Origin: Pseudoxanthobacter soli DSM 19599
GTDB lineage: Bacteria > Pseudomonadota > Alphaproteobacteria > Rhizobiales > Segnochrobactraceae
Direction: 5' to 3'
Length of the DNA: 48,571 bases
Assembly (NCBI GenBank): GCA_945898215.1
Contig: CAMDHY010000022.1
Location: forward strand, 1 to 48,571
The translations under genes were made by a program, and so were the position numbers. Positions 16,161-25,423 of the stretch are shown one piece after another; position 1 is the stretch's first letter, and every line of letters begins with the position of its first letter. The notes under the pieces were generated by a model. It made no database searches. It saw nothing but the letters and a program-made list of their open reading frames with translations, and had not been told where the DNA came from.

Positions 16161-17510
16161 ATGCGCGATCAAAACGATCTGCGGCGGGCTGCCGCCGAGG
16201 GCTGCGCCGAGTCGCGCCTGCTGCTGACCCGCCGCGCCATGCTGGGCGTCACCGCCGGCCTTTTCTCCGCCGCCTATCTGCCGCGCGACGCGATGGCCGC
16301 CGACGGCGACGCGCGCCTGCTCGTGGTGGTGCTGCGCGGCGGCACCGACGGGCTCTCGGTGGTGGTGCCGACCGGCGACCGCGACTACGAGCGCCTGCGC
16401 CGCGACATCGCCATCCCGACGTCTGCAACGATCAAGCTCGACAGCGACTTCGGGCTTCATCCGGCCCTGAAGACCTTCGGCAAGCTGTTCGCGAAGAACG
16501 AGGCTGCGGTCGTGCACGCGACCTGCGTGCCGCTGCGCAACCGCTCGCACTTCGACTGCCAGGACAATCTGGAAAACGGCCTGCCGGGGATCGGCGCGGT
16601 CAACTCCACCGGCTGGCTGAACCGCCTGCTCTCGGCGCTGCCGAGCGGCGATCCGGTGGCGAAGCGCGGCGCCATCCAGGTGGGCGAGGCGCCGCTCATC
16701 CTGCGCGGACCGGCGCCGGTGCTCGGCTGGTCGCCGACCTGGTTCACGCCCGTCGGCCGCGACGTCCGGCGGCCGCTGCTCTCCGTCTACGACGAGATCG
16801 ACCGGCCGCTCTATTCGGCTCTCACCCGCGGGATCGAGGCGAACAATCTCGCCTTGAAGTCCGACGCCTCCGACGACGCGGACGTCAGTGCCCTGCGCAA
16901 GGGCTTCCGGGGCGCGGGTCACCTGCTCGCCGAGCCGAACGGGCCGCGCATCGCGGTTCTGTCGGTCGGCAACTGGGACACGCACTCCGGGCAGGGGGCC
17001 GCCGAGGGCTTCCTCGCGGATCGCCTGATCGAGCTCGACGACGCCCTCGCCGACTTCCGCAAGGCGGTCGGTTCGGCGTGGAAGAAGACGGTGGTGATCT
17101 GCGCCACCGAGTTCGGGCGCACGGCGCGCGTCAACGGCGACAGCGGCACCGACCACGGCGTCGGCACCGTCGCGCTGCTCGCCGGCGGTGCGGTGGCCGG
17201 CGGCAAGGTCTATGGCGATTGGCCGGGTCTCGCCCCGAGCAAGCTGTTCGAGGACAGCGACCTCAAGGCGACGACGGACCTGCGCGCCGTCTTCAAGGGC
17301 GTGCTGCGCGGCCACCTCGACGTGCCGGCCGGCATGCTCGACAAGTCGATCTTCCCGGACTCCGCCAAGATCGCGCCGCTGACGGCGCTCGTCGCGGGTG
17401 GTAGCCGCGAACGGGTGTCGAGCGCGGCGGATACCGGTCGACCGGTCCGCCAGCGGCCGCTGCCGCCGATCGCCCGCTACCGGGCGAAGCAGGCGGGCGT
17501 TTCGCTCTGA
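16161..17510 (+). CDS. DUF1501 family protein, Tat-exported
   Basis: Encodes 449 residues from ATG 16161, with GGAGG at 16151-16155 five bases upstream; a GTG at 16155 lies inside that site. The N-terminus has a twin-arginine-type signal (LTRRAMLGVTAGLFSAAYLP). The mature part shows the sulfatase/alkaline-phosphatase-like pattern of DUF1501: VVVLRGGTDGLSVVVP, NRSHFDCQDNLENG, NWDTHSGQG, ICATEFGRTARVNG and GTDHGVGTVALLAGG. DUF1501 and DUF1800 genes are very often adjacent, and an extracytoplasmic metal-dependent hydrolase role has been suspected. The role of this pair is not known. Confidence 0.92.
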   Translation: MRDQNDLRRAAAEGCAESRLLLTRRAMLGVTAGLFSAAYLPRDAMAADGDARLLVVVLRGGTDGLSVVVPTGDRDYERLRRDIAIPTSATIKLDSDFGLHPALKTFGKLFAKNEAAVVHATCVPLRNRSHFDCQDNLENGLPGIGAVNSTGWLNRLLSALPSGDPVAKRGAIQVGEAPLILRGPAPVLGWSPTWFTPVGRDVRRPLLSVYDEIDRPLYSALTRGIEANNLALKSDASDDADVSALRKGFRGAGHLLAEPNGPRIAVLSVGNWDTHSGQGAAEGFLADRLIELDDALADFRKAVGSAWKKTVVICATEFGRTARVNGDSGTDHGVGTVALLAGGAVAGGKVYGDWPGLAPSKLFEDSDLKATTDLRAVFKGVLRGHLDVPAGMLDKSIFPDSAKIAPLTALVAGGSRERVSSAADTGRPVRQRPLPPIARYRAKQAGVSL

Positions 17511-17550
17511 CGCCGGCCGGCGCGGGCAGGGGCGTCCCGCCTGGCCGGCG
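17511..17550. terminator. Nested hairpin between convergent genes
   Basis: CGCCGGCC (17511-17518) pairs with GGCCGGCG (17543-17550), and inside it GCGGG (17522-17526) pairs with CCCGC (17536-17540). The structure fills the gap between the DUF1501 stop and the convergent DapB-like stop. No T tract follows, so its termination role is inferred from position. Confidence 0.45.
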
Positions 17551-17556
17551 GGGCGC

Positions 17557-18360
17557 TCAGTCGAGGAGGGCGTCGAGGCCGCGGGTGAGGCCGGAGCGGG
17601 CGCCGACCTTGCGGGCGGCGAGCAGCGTGCCCGCGACATAGGGCGAGGCCGACGAGCCGGCGTCGTGGCGGATCGTCAGCCGCTCGTCCGGCGCGCCGAA
17701 CACCGCCTCGCAGGACAGCACGAACGACGGCAGCCGCAGCGAATGCACCTGCACCGGCGTCGGCTGGCCGACCGCGGCGCCGCGCGTCGCCGGCAGGCCG
17801 GAGAGCTCCGCCACCGGCTTCGAGGTCGGCGCCTGCCGGGCGGCGGCCAGCATCTCGGCGAGCTCGCGGGCCGTGCCCGAGGGCGTGTCCGGCTTCTTGG
17901 CCGAGGCGTAGTCGATGATCTCGACGTCGGCGACATACTTGGCCGCTTCCAGGGTGAATCGCCGGAGCAGCGTCGCGGTAATCGAGAAGTTGCCGGCGGC
18001 AACGACGCCACGACTGAGCGTCACGGCGGCGTCGGCGATCTCGGCATAGTCGTCGGCATTGAGGCCGGAGGTGCCGACGACGACGTGGCGGCCGGCGGCG
18101 AGCGCCGCCAGCACGTGGCCCTTCACGACGTTCGGCTTCGAATAGTCGATGACGACGTCGGACGAGACCTCGAGCGCCTCCTCAAGCGTCGCGACGATTG
18201 TGACGCCGACCGGGTCTAGCCCCGCCGCCTCGCCGGCATCGCGGCCGGCGGCGGTGCGGGCCACGGCGGCGGCCAGTGTCAGGTCGCCGGCGCCGGTGAT
18301 CGCCGCCACCAGCGCCTTGCCGACCCAGCCGGTCGCGCCGACCAGGGTGATGCGGACCAT
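17557..18360 (-). CDS. DapB-like reductase paralogue lacking the catalytic histidine
   Basis: Encodes 267 residues from ATG 18360. It keeps the DapB layout: N-terminal Rossmann domain ([12 protein letters not shown]), [28 protein letters not shown], then the C-terminal domain with [15 protein letters not shown]. Against the remembered E. coli motif EIIEAHHRHKVDAPSGTA it aligns without gaps as [18 protein letters not shown]. The Lys is retained, but the catalytic His-His pair is Ala-Ser. The NADPH-contact Arg of GGRMG is Trp. It lies 35 bases downstream of glutaryl-CoA dehydrogenase. It is unlikely to be the lysine-biosynthetic enzyme; its reaction is unknown. Confidence 0.85.
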   Translation of the reverse strand: MVRITLVGATGWVGKALVAAITGAGDLTLAAAVARTAAGRDAGEAAGLDPVGVTIVATLEEALEVSSDVVIDYSKPNVVKGHVLAALAAGRHVVVGTSGLNADDYAEIADAAVTLSRGVVAAGNFSITATLLRRFTLEAAKYVADVEIIDYASAKKPDTPSGTARELAEMLAAARQAPTSKPVAELSGLPATRGAAVGQPTPVQVHSLRLPSFVLSCEAVFGAPDERLTIRHDAGSSASPYVAGTLLAARKVGARSGLTRGLDALLD

Positions 18361-18395
18361 GATCGGCTCCTCGCTCCGGTGCGCCGGTTGCCTGC

Positions 18396-19616
<1,221 letters not shown>

Positions 19617-19738
19617 CGGACGGATTCCTCGAAAGCACGGGCACGGCGGGCGTGCCGAACTGCCGGCACATTCGCGCAAGGGGGCGCGGGGGGCAAGGTT
19701 GCCGCTTGCGCTCGGGCGCCGCAGCATCGACCTTGTCG

Positions 19739-19768
19739 CCCGCGGCGGGAACCGCGCCGTGCCGCGGG
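19739..19768. repeat. Hairpin in the glucokinase leader
   Basis: CCCGCGGC (19739-19746) and GCCGCGGG (19761-19768) form a perfect 8-bp stem with a 14-base loop, 70 bases upstream of the glucokinase start in the divergent gcdH-glk region. It could be a 5' leader structure or part of a regulatory site; the sequence does not decide. Confidence 0.4.
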
Positions 19769-19838
19769 TCTTATCGCAAGATGGGGCCGTCCGCCGCGAA
19801 ACCAAGATCGCGGCACCGAGTTCGGGCCGGGAGGCGAC

Positions 19839-20798
19839 ATGCAGCCGACACCATCCGTCGTCGCCGACATCGGCGGCACCAATGCCCGCTTCGCCTGGCT
19901 CGACGCCGCAGGCCAACCCTTCGGCGTCAAGGTCCTGCCGGTCCGCGACTACGAAGGCATCGCCGAGGCCTTCCTCGCCTTCACCGAAGGCGTGCCGGTC
20001 GAGCAGGCCTCGATCGCGGTCGCCTGTCCGGTCAACGAGGACCTGATCAAGCTGACCAACTCGCCGTGGGTGTTCTCGAAAAGCGCCACCAAGGAGCGCC
20101 TCGCGCTGTCCCGCTTCGACGTCATCAACGACTTCACCGCCCAGGCGCTGGCGCTGCCGCGGCTGACCGGCGCCGACCTAGTGCCCGTCGGCCCCGCCAT
20201 GCCGGTGCGCGCGACCGAGCCGCTGGCGGTGGTCGGCCCCGGCACCGGCCTCGGCGTCGGCGGCCTGCTGCCGATTGGGCCGGGGCGCTGGATGCCGATC
20301 TCGGGGGAGGGCGGCCACGTCTCCTTCGGCCCAGTCGATGCGTTGGAGCGCGAGGTGCTGGCCCGGTTGTCGCAGCGCTACGAGCGCGTCTCGACCGAAC
20401 GCATCCTCTCCGGCGCCGGCCTCGTGCTGCTCCACCAGACGCTCGAGGAGATCGACGGCCGCCCCGACGACGGGCTGACCGACGCCGCCGCGATCACCGC
20501 CGCCGGCCTCGCCGCCGACGGCCCGGCGCGGGCGACTCTCCTGCGTTTCCTGGCGATCCTCGGCTCCGTCGCCGGCGACGTGGCGCTGACGCTCGGGGCC
20601 ACCGGCGGCACCTTCATCGGCGGCGGCATCACGCCCCGCCTGTTGCCGCTCGTGCCAGAAAGTCAGTTGCTGTCCCGCTTCCACAACAAGGGCCGCGTCG
20701 GCCGCATGCTGAAGGACGCCCCCCTCAACGTCGTCGTGGCGCCGTGGGCGGCTCTGCACGGCGCGGCGGCGCGGCTGGACCACCCGGCGCCGGGGTGA
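19839..20798 (+). CDS. glk: Glucokinase (ROK-independent, Glk type)
   Basis: Encodes 319 residues from ATG 19839, preceded by GGGAGG. The N-terminal phosphate-1 loop [16 protein letters not shown], the [14 protein letters not shown] stretch with the catalytic Asp, [28 protein letters not shown] and [14 protein letters not shown] are the classic Glk motifs. The length fits the bacterial group. It phosphorylates glucose at C6 using ATP. The downstream small gene starts 9 bases later on the same strand. Much longer frames run through this region but are high-G+C artefacts antisense to gcdH. Confidence 0.95.
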   Translation: MQPTPSVVADIGGTNARFAWLDAAGQPFGVKVLPVRDYEGIAEAFLAFTEGVPVEQASIAVACPVNEDLIKLTNSPWVFSKSATKERLALSRFDVINDFTAQALALPRLTGADLVPVGPAMPVRATEPLAVVGPGTGLGVGGLLPIGPGRWMPISGEGGHVSFGPVDALEREVLARLSQRYERVSTERILSGAGLVLLHQTLEEIDGRPDDGLTDAAAITAAGLAADGPARATLLRFLAILGSVAGDVALTLGATGGTFIGGGITPRLLPLVPESQLLSRFHNKGRVGRMLKDAPLNVVVAPWAALHGAAARLDHPAPG

Positions 20799-20807
20799 GA
20801 TTTCTCG

Positions 20808-21101
20808 ATGCGCAGGGCTCCGCCGGCGTCCTTCGGCCAGCTCTGCCGTGGCCTCCATCAGGATGCGCTGTTGCCGGCTGACGACCCGGCTGGTCTTGCC
20901 GCCGTAGTCGTTCGCGGCGTCCCGCCGGAACAGCACCGCGACCTGCTGGTCTATCTGCGATCGACGTTGGAGAGCTCGACGCCGGCCGAGCTGAAGGGGC
21001 TCATCAACCGCGCGAGCCCCGACCTGCGTTTCGCTTCGAAGGGTGCCGAGGCGTTTCTGGCGGCAGTGGTCACAGAGCTCGCAGCCGAATGCGGGCGCTG
21101 A
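20808..21101 (+). CDS. Small protein, possible CdiI-like immunity family
   Basis: Encodes 97 residues, 9 bases after glk. There is no signal peptide or membrane segment. The segments LCRGLHQDALLPADDPAGLA, then LLVYLRSTLESSTPAELKGL and a final helix, form an all-helical pattern. The HQD motif resembles one I recall from proteins annotated as contact-dependent growth inhibition immunity proteins (which have a FHQD segment). That link is weak; no toxin gene is nearby. It may be a free-standing small helical protein co-expressed with glucokinase. Confidence 0.55.
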   Translation: MRRAPPASFGQLCRGLHQDALLPADDPAGLAAVVVRGVPPEQHRDLLVYLRSTLESSTPAELKGLINRASPDLRFASKGAEAFLAAVVTELAAECGR

Positions 21102-21117
21102 CCCACCCGGCTCTCGC

Positions 21118-22995
21118 CTACTCCGCCGCCATCGCCTGTTCGTAGCTCGACGACAGCTCGAGCCATTCCTCCTCGGCGCGGGCGAGCGAGCGCACGGCGT
21201 CGGCGCGTTCCTTGGCGAGGCGGGTGCCGCGCTGCGGGTCGGCGGTGAAGGCGGCCGCGTCGGCCATCTGGGCGTCGAGGCGGGCGATCGCCGCCTGCAG
21301 CTTCTCCACCTTTTTCTCGGCCTCGGAGATCTGCTTCTTCAGGGGCGCGAGCTGGCCGCGGCGGTCGGCGGAGGCTTTGCGGCGGGCCTGCGAGTTCTCG
21401 CCGCCGTCGCGCCCGCCACGGTTCTCGCGGGTGTTGCCGAGGACGAGGCGTCGGTAGTCCTCGAGGTCGCCGTCATAGGAGCGCACGCCGCCGTCGGCGA
21501 CGATCCACAGCCGGTCGGCGGTCGATTCGACCAGGTGGCGATCATGGCTGATCAGGATGACCGCGCCCTCGAAGCCGTTCACCGCATCGACCAGCGCCGC
21601 GCGGCTGTCGACGTCGAGGTGGTTGGTTGGCTCGTCGAGGATCATCAGGTTGGCGCCGCCGAGCGTCGCGAGCCCCATCAGCAGGCGCGCCTTCTCGCCG
21701 CCGGAAAGGTCCTTCGCCGGCGTGTCCATGCGGTTGGTCGGCAGGCCGAAGCGGTCGACCGTGCCGCGGATCTGCGATTCGCCGAGGTGCGGCAGCCGCG
21801 CGCGGACGTGCTCGACGGACGACTGCGCCGGGATCAGGTCGTCGAGCTGGTGCTGGGCGAAGAAGGCGACGTTGAGCTTCGGCGCCCGCATCATGTGGCC
21901 CGTGAGCGGCGGCAGCCGCCCACCGATCAGCTTGGCGAAGGTCGACTTGCCGTTGCCGTTGGAGCCCAGGAGCGCGATGCGGTCGTCGTCGTCGATCCGG
22001 AGCGACAGCCGCGACAGCACCGGCTTGTCCGGCGCGTAGCCGACCGAGACGCCGTCGAGCGTGATGATCGGCGGGGCGAGGATCGCGGTCGGCTTCGGGA
22101 AGTGGAACGGCCGGACGTTGTCCTCCACCACCGCGGAGATGGTCGCCATCTTCTCGAGCCGCTTCATCCGCGACTGCGCCTGGCGCGCCTTCGAGGCCTT
22201 GGCGCGGAAGCGGTCGACGAAGGCCTGCAGGTGCTTGCGCTCGGCGATCTGCTTCTCGCGCGACTTCATCTGCAGGGACTGCGCCTCGAGGCGCTGGCGC
22301 TCGAAACTGTCATAGCCGCCGCGATAGGAGACGAGCTTGCCCTGGTCGAGATGGACGATGGTGTCGACCGCCTTGTTGAGGAGGTCGCGGTCGTGGCTGA
22401 TCAGCACGACGGCGTGCGGATAGCGCGCGAGATAGTTCTCGAGCCAGAGCGTGCCCTCGAGATCGAGATAGTTGGTCGGCTCGTCCAGCAGCAAAAGGTC
22501 CGGGGCGGAGAACAGCACGCCGGCGAGCGCCACGCGCATCCGCCAGCCGCCGGAGAACGACGAGCACGGCCGCGCCTGCGCCGCCGCGTCGAAGCCGAGG
22601 CCGGACAGGATCGCCGCCGCCCGGGCCTCGGCCGAATGGGATTCGATGTCGGCCAGCCGCACGTGGATTTCGGAGATGCGGTCGGGGTCCGTCGCGGTCT
22701 CGGCCTCGGCGAGAAGCGCGGTGCGCTCCTTGTCGGCCTCCAGCACCACCTCGACGAGCGACTGCTCGGTGCCCGGCGCCTCCTGCGCCACCTGGCCGAT
22801 GCGGACGCCGCGGTTGATCGAGATCTCGCCGCCGTCGGGCGTGATCTCGCCGTTGATCAGCCGGAACAGCGTCGTCTTGCCGGCGCCGTTGCGCCCGACG
22901 AAGCCGATCTTGGTGCGCGCGGGCACGAGCAGGCTCGCCTTGTCGAGCAGCGTGCGGCCGGCGATGCGATAGGTGAGGTCTGAGATCGTGAGCAT
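21118..22995 (-). CDS. ABC-F family ATP-binding protein
   Basis: Encodes 625 residues with two ABC domains and no membrane segments. Walker A motifs are GRNGAGKTTLF and GSNGNGKSTFA. Signature motifs are SFSGGWRMRVALA and DLSGGEKARLLMG, and Walker B motifs are LLLLDEPTNYLDL and LMILDEPTNHLDV. The long linker (about 240-310) is basic and helical, as in ABC-F proteins that act at the ribosomal E site. The C-terminal coiled coil (about 540-620) resembles the Uup/YheS group. It is likely a translation factor or a ribosome-protection protein. It is not a transporter. Confidence 0.93.
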   Translation of the reverse strand: MLTISDLTYRIAGRTLLDKASLLVPARTKIGFVGRNGAGKTTLFRLINGEITPDGGEISINRGVRIGQVAQEAPGTEQSLVEVVLEADKERTALLAEAETATDPDRISEIHVRLADIESHSAEARAAAILSGLGFDAAAQARPCSSFSGGWRMRVALAGVLFSAPDLLLLDEPTNYLDLEGTLWLENYLARYPHAVVLISHDRDLLNKAVDTIVHLDQGKLVSYRGGYDSFERQRLEAQSLQMKSREKQIAERKHLQAFVDRFRAKASKARQAQSRMKRLEKMATISAVVEDNVRPFHFPKPTAILAPPIITLDGVSVGYAPDKPVLSRLSLRIDDDDRIALLGSNGNGKSTFAKLIGGRLPPLTGHMMRAPKLNVAFFAQHQLDDLIPAQSSVEHVRARLPHLGESQIRGTVDRFGLPTNRMDTPAKDLSGGEKARLLMGLATLGGANLMILDEPTNHLDVDSRAALVDAVNGFEGAVILISHDRHLVESTADRLWIVADGGVRSYDGDLEDYRRLVLGNTRENRGGRDGGENSQARRKASADRRGQLAPLKKQISEAEKKVEKLQAAIARLDAQMADAAAFTADPQRGTRLAKERADAVRSLARAEEEWLELSSSYEQAMAAE

Positions 22996-23134
22996 GACGG
23001 CGCTGATGTGCCCGCTTTCGGCGCGTTAGACAATCGCTGCGCTGCAATATGACCCATCGGCGGATTGCCGCGTGGTCGCGCCCGGCACTAGGATCGCCCG
23101 ACGGGAACCGTCGTTCCACGGAGGGGATCAGGCC

Positions 23135-23965
23135 ATGTGCGTTCCGGGCTGTCAGGAATTCATCACGCGCAAGCTGTCGCGGCGCGGTTTCTTCAAGGGC
23201 GTCGGCGGTCTCGGGGCGACTGCGGCGGCCGCCACCGTCTTCCAGGCCTCGGCGGTGCCGGCGCGGGCGGCGACCTTCACCCAGGCGGTCGACCTCACCC
23301 ACGTGCTGGCGCCGGACTTCCCGACCTTTCCCGGCATCCCGGCGATCGAGATCAAGCCGAAATACGTCATCGACAAGGACGGCTACAACCTTAACATCTG
23401 GACGCTCGAAGAGCACGTCGGCACCCACATGGACGCGCCGCTGCACTTCTCCAAGGCCGACAGCGGCGCCCAGTCGGTGGCCGAGATCCCGGTCGGCTCG
23501 CTCGTCGTGCCGCTCTGCGTCATCGACGTGAAGGCGAAGGCGGCCGCCGATCCGAACTACATGGTGACGGCGGACGACATCGCCGCCTTCGAGGCAGCGA
23601 ACGGCGCCATCCCCGCCGGCGCCTGCGTCGCCATGAATTCCGGCTGGTCGTCGAAGGTCGGCACCCCAGGCTTCCGCAACGCCAACGCTGCCGGCGCGAT
23701 GAGCTTCCCCGGCTTCAGCAAGGCGGCGACCGACGCGCTGTCGGCCAAGAACGTCGTCGGCATCGCCGTCGACACGCTGTCGCTCGACCCGGGCAACTCG
23801 AAGGACTTCGCCGTCCACTATTCCTGGCTCCCCTCCGGCCACTGGGGCCTCGAGTGCGTCGCAAACCTCGACGACGTCCCGGCGACGGGGGCGACGCTCG
23901 TCGTCGGCGCGCCGAAGGTTAAGGATGGCACGGGCGGCCCGAGCCGGCTGATCGCGCTGGTTTGA
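23135..23965 (+). CDS. Tat-exported cyclase-family protein (kynurenine formamidase-like)
   Basis: Encodes 276 residues from ATG 23135 with GGAGGGG upstream. The N-terminus is MCVPGCQEF, then a twin-arginine motif in LSRRGFFKGVGG and a hydrophobic h-region ending near ARA. The mature part is a PF04199-type cyclase: QAVDLTHVLAPDFPTFPG and the metal-binding motif EEHVGTHMDAPLHF are complete, and the later GIAVDTLSLDPGNS segment is typical. Members hydrolyse cyclic amides or N-formylkynurenine with a divalent metal. The periplasmic location and the Cys-x3-Cys ahead of the Tat motif are unusual. Substrate unknown. Confidence 0.9.
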   Translation: MCVPGCQEFITRKLSRRGFFKGVGGLGATAAAATVFQASAVPARAATFTQAVDLTHVLAPDFPTFPGIPAIEIKPKYVIDKDGYNLNIWTLEEHVGTHMDAPLHFSKADSGAQSVAEIPVGSLVVPLCVIDVKAKAAADPNYMVTADDIAAFEAANGAIPAGACVAMNSGWSSKVGTPGFRNANAAGAMSFPGFSKAATDALSAKNVVGIAVDTLSLDPGNSKDFAVHYSWLPSGHWGLECVANLDDVPATGATLVVGAPKVKDGTGGPSRLIALV

Positions 23966-24070
23966 GGGGGAGGGCAGGGGACGTGACCGTCGCCGCCTAG
24001 TCGCGCGAGGACCCTCGGCGCTCGGAACTTTGTGCCAAAGCTCTCCTGCCCGCGACGCCAACCCCTCGAT

Positions 24071-24102
24071 CCGTCATCGCCCGGCTTGACCGGGCGATCC
24101 AT
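24071..24102. repeat. REP-like palindromic element, left arm
   Basis: A 32-base sequence whose core ATCGCCCGG-CTTGA-CCGGGCGAT is itself a hairpin. It is the exact reverse complement of 24200-24231. Together they form a REP doublet (REPIN/BIME-like) in the gap after the cyclase gene. Confidence 0.85.
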
Positions 24103-24199
24103 CCCACACACCAAGTGTTCGTAGTCTCCGCTGCCTGGATGCCCCTGCCGATTGTTCACACCGCGTCCAGCCGAGGACGCGATCGGCGCCTCAGCCAGA

Positions 24200-24231
24200 A
24201 TGGATCGCCCGGTCAAGCCGGGCGATGACGG
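24200..24231. repeat. REP-like palindromic element, right arm
   Basis: Perfect inverted copy of 24071-24102, 97 bases away. Read in one frame it yields the MDRPVKPGDDG peptide familiar from spurious annotations in alphaproteobacteria, so the short frame across it (24152-24355) is not taken as a gene. A smaller hairpin, GCGTCC/GGACGC (24163-24180), lies between the arms. Confidence 0.85.
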
Positions 24232-24312
24232 AATGGGAGTGGATCGCGATGATCACGAACCAAGTCCAATTGTGGCGGCGAGTTTCGTGTTATCGGTTGC
24301 CTACATGTACCG

Positions 24313-24672
24313 CTATTCCAGCACGCCATCTTCGTCGAGCGGGCCTGATGGATAAAGAAGCTTGAAGCTTCTTCCTGTACTTTCGATATCGGAAACCCAG
24401 GATAATATCACTTCGTTGCAATCCGAGATGGTGGCAATATGCTTGTAGACGCGTGAGCCATCTGGGGTTTGGTAAAATTCAAAACCATAAGATGCGTGCG
24501 ATCGTGAAGTCATATTACAGAAATATAGAAACCAGTGTTCCATTTCGTCTTCTGGGCCAATCACGCTGTCGACTGAGGAGCGCACGCGGCTCCAGTCGGC
24601 GCTCTTGATCCCCGTCAGGATTTCGTCGGCTCGACGCTGCTCGCCGGCATCCATCACTACAAACTGCACCAC
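24313..24672 (-). CDS. A+T-rich orphan hypothetical protein
   Basis: Encodes 119 residues from GTG 24672, with GGGAG about five bases upstream on the minus strand. There is no signal peptide or membrane segment. The protein is acidic and mixed alpha/beta: an N-terminal helical part (DAGEQRRADEILTGIKSADW), then EHWFLYFCN, then two beta-rich stretches. A hand count of 24361-24540 gives 76 G/C of 180 bases (about 42%), far below the roughly 70% of the neighbours. It is therefore probably a recent acquisition next to a REP doublet. Size and acidity would suit an immunity-type protein, but I do not recognise a family. Confidence 0.7.
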   Translation of the reverse strand: MVQFVVMDAGEQRRADEILTGIKSADWSRVRSSVDSVIGPEDEMEHWFLYFCNMTSRSHASYGFEFYQTPDGSRVYKHIATISDCNEVILSWVSDIESTGRSFKLLYPSGPLDEDGVLE

Positions 24673-24778
24673 CTATTCTCCCACTAAACTCGCGCGGCCT
24701 TGGAAGGACTGCCTTGCGGATCGGGTGTCGCCGCTCAGCAGGCCGCTTGCCACAAGTGCCGAGGATCTCACGCAACCA

Positions 24779-25288
24779 CTACATCCCCATCCCACTCTCC
24801 CGCTGGAACAGGATCAGGTCCAGCTCCGGCGCCTTGCCCACGAGCCGGGTCAGCATCGCGTGGCACTGGCCCCTGTGGTGGGTCTGGTGGTTGAAGAAGT
24901 GCAGCAGCGCCGGGGCGAGGGGCTGTTCGATGTCGACGGGCTTCGAAATCGGCTGGTAGCGGAAGCGGCCGGCGAGTTCCGCCGGCGTGAGGCCCTCCAC
25001 CCAGGCGATGATGCGGGCGTCCTCAGCGCGGCGGGCGGTGGCGAGGTCGGCGAAGGCCTCGTAGGGCACCTCGTTCAGGGCCCGCGGCGACGGGCCCTCG
25101 CCGGTGAAGCGGCGCATCCAGATGCGGTCCGCCGTGATGATGTGGTTCAGCGTGCGGTGGACCGAACCGAAGAAGGCCTCGCAATCCATCCGCAGCGCAT
25201 AGTCGTCGAGCGCGCCGGCCGCAGCGTAGACGCGCTCGTTCGCCCAGGCATTGTAGCGGGCGAGCATGGGGAACAGGGTCTCGACCAT
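24779..25288 (-). CDS. DinB family protein
   Basis: Encodes 169 residues. I chose ATG 25288 because GGGAG lies 6 bases upstream, overlapping another ATG at 25294. The four-helix DinB/YfiT-like pattern is clear: MLARYNAWANERVYAAAG, then HRTLNHIITADRIWMRRFTG, ending in LHFFNHQTHHRGQCHAML. The His residues of the last two segments form the usual metal site. DinB-like proteins are often thiol-dependent transferases or stress proteins; the specific function is unknown. It is divergent from a GST gene, and a perfect palindrome lies between them. Confidence 0.88.
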   Translation of the reverse strand: MVETLFPMLARYNAWANERVYAAAGALDDYALRMDCEAFFGSVHRTLNHIITADRIWMRRFTGEGPSPRALNEVPYEAFADLATARRAEDARIIAWVEGLTPAELAGRFRYQPISKPVDIEQPLAPALLHFFNHQTHHRGQCHAMLTRLVGKAPELDLILFQRESGMGM

Positions 25289-25361
25289 CGTCATCTCCCG
25301 TCTTCGCCGCCGCGGGCGAACCGCTATGGTGGGCGGCCGCCGTCGGTGGACTGGCTTATAG

Positions 25362-25376
25362 GTCAGTGATACTGAC
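25362..25376. promoter_or_regulatory. Palindromic operator candidate between DinB and GST genes
   Basis: GTCAGT-GAT-ACTGAC is a perfect 6+3+6 inverted repeat in an A+T-richer island of the 135-base divergent region. It lies 48 bases before the GST start. The symmetry suggests a dimeric repressor site controlling one or both genes. No regulator gene is adjacent. Confidence 0.55.
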
Positions 25377-25423
25377 ATACTTTAGGCGCAGAGCAAGCGC
25401 CGACCGCGCTGGGGAAGAACCGC

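Larger units (their letters stand above)
23966..24312. other. Gene-free stretch with REP doublet
   Basis: 347 bases between the cyclase gene and the A+T-rich orphan on the other strand. Apart from the REP-like pair and the small hairpin between its arms, I see no credible gene, RNA or promoter here. The composition falls sharply to the right of the second arm, marking the edge of the foreign-looking segment. Confidence 0.7.

Noticed and set aside
22310-24061. 583-codon minus-strand frame over the cyclase gene
   Set aside because: Antisense to a well-supported gene and overlapping the ABC-F gene out of frame; no motif.
24152-24355. Short frame encoding MDRPVKPGDDG
   Set aside because: The peptide is simply the translation of the REP-like element, a known source of false gene calls.
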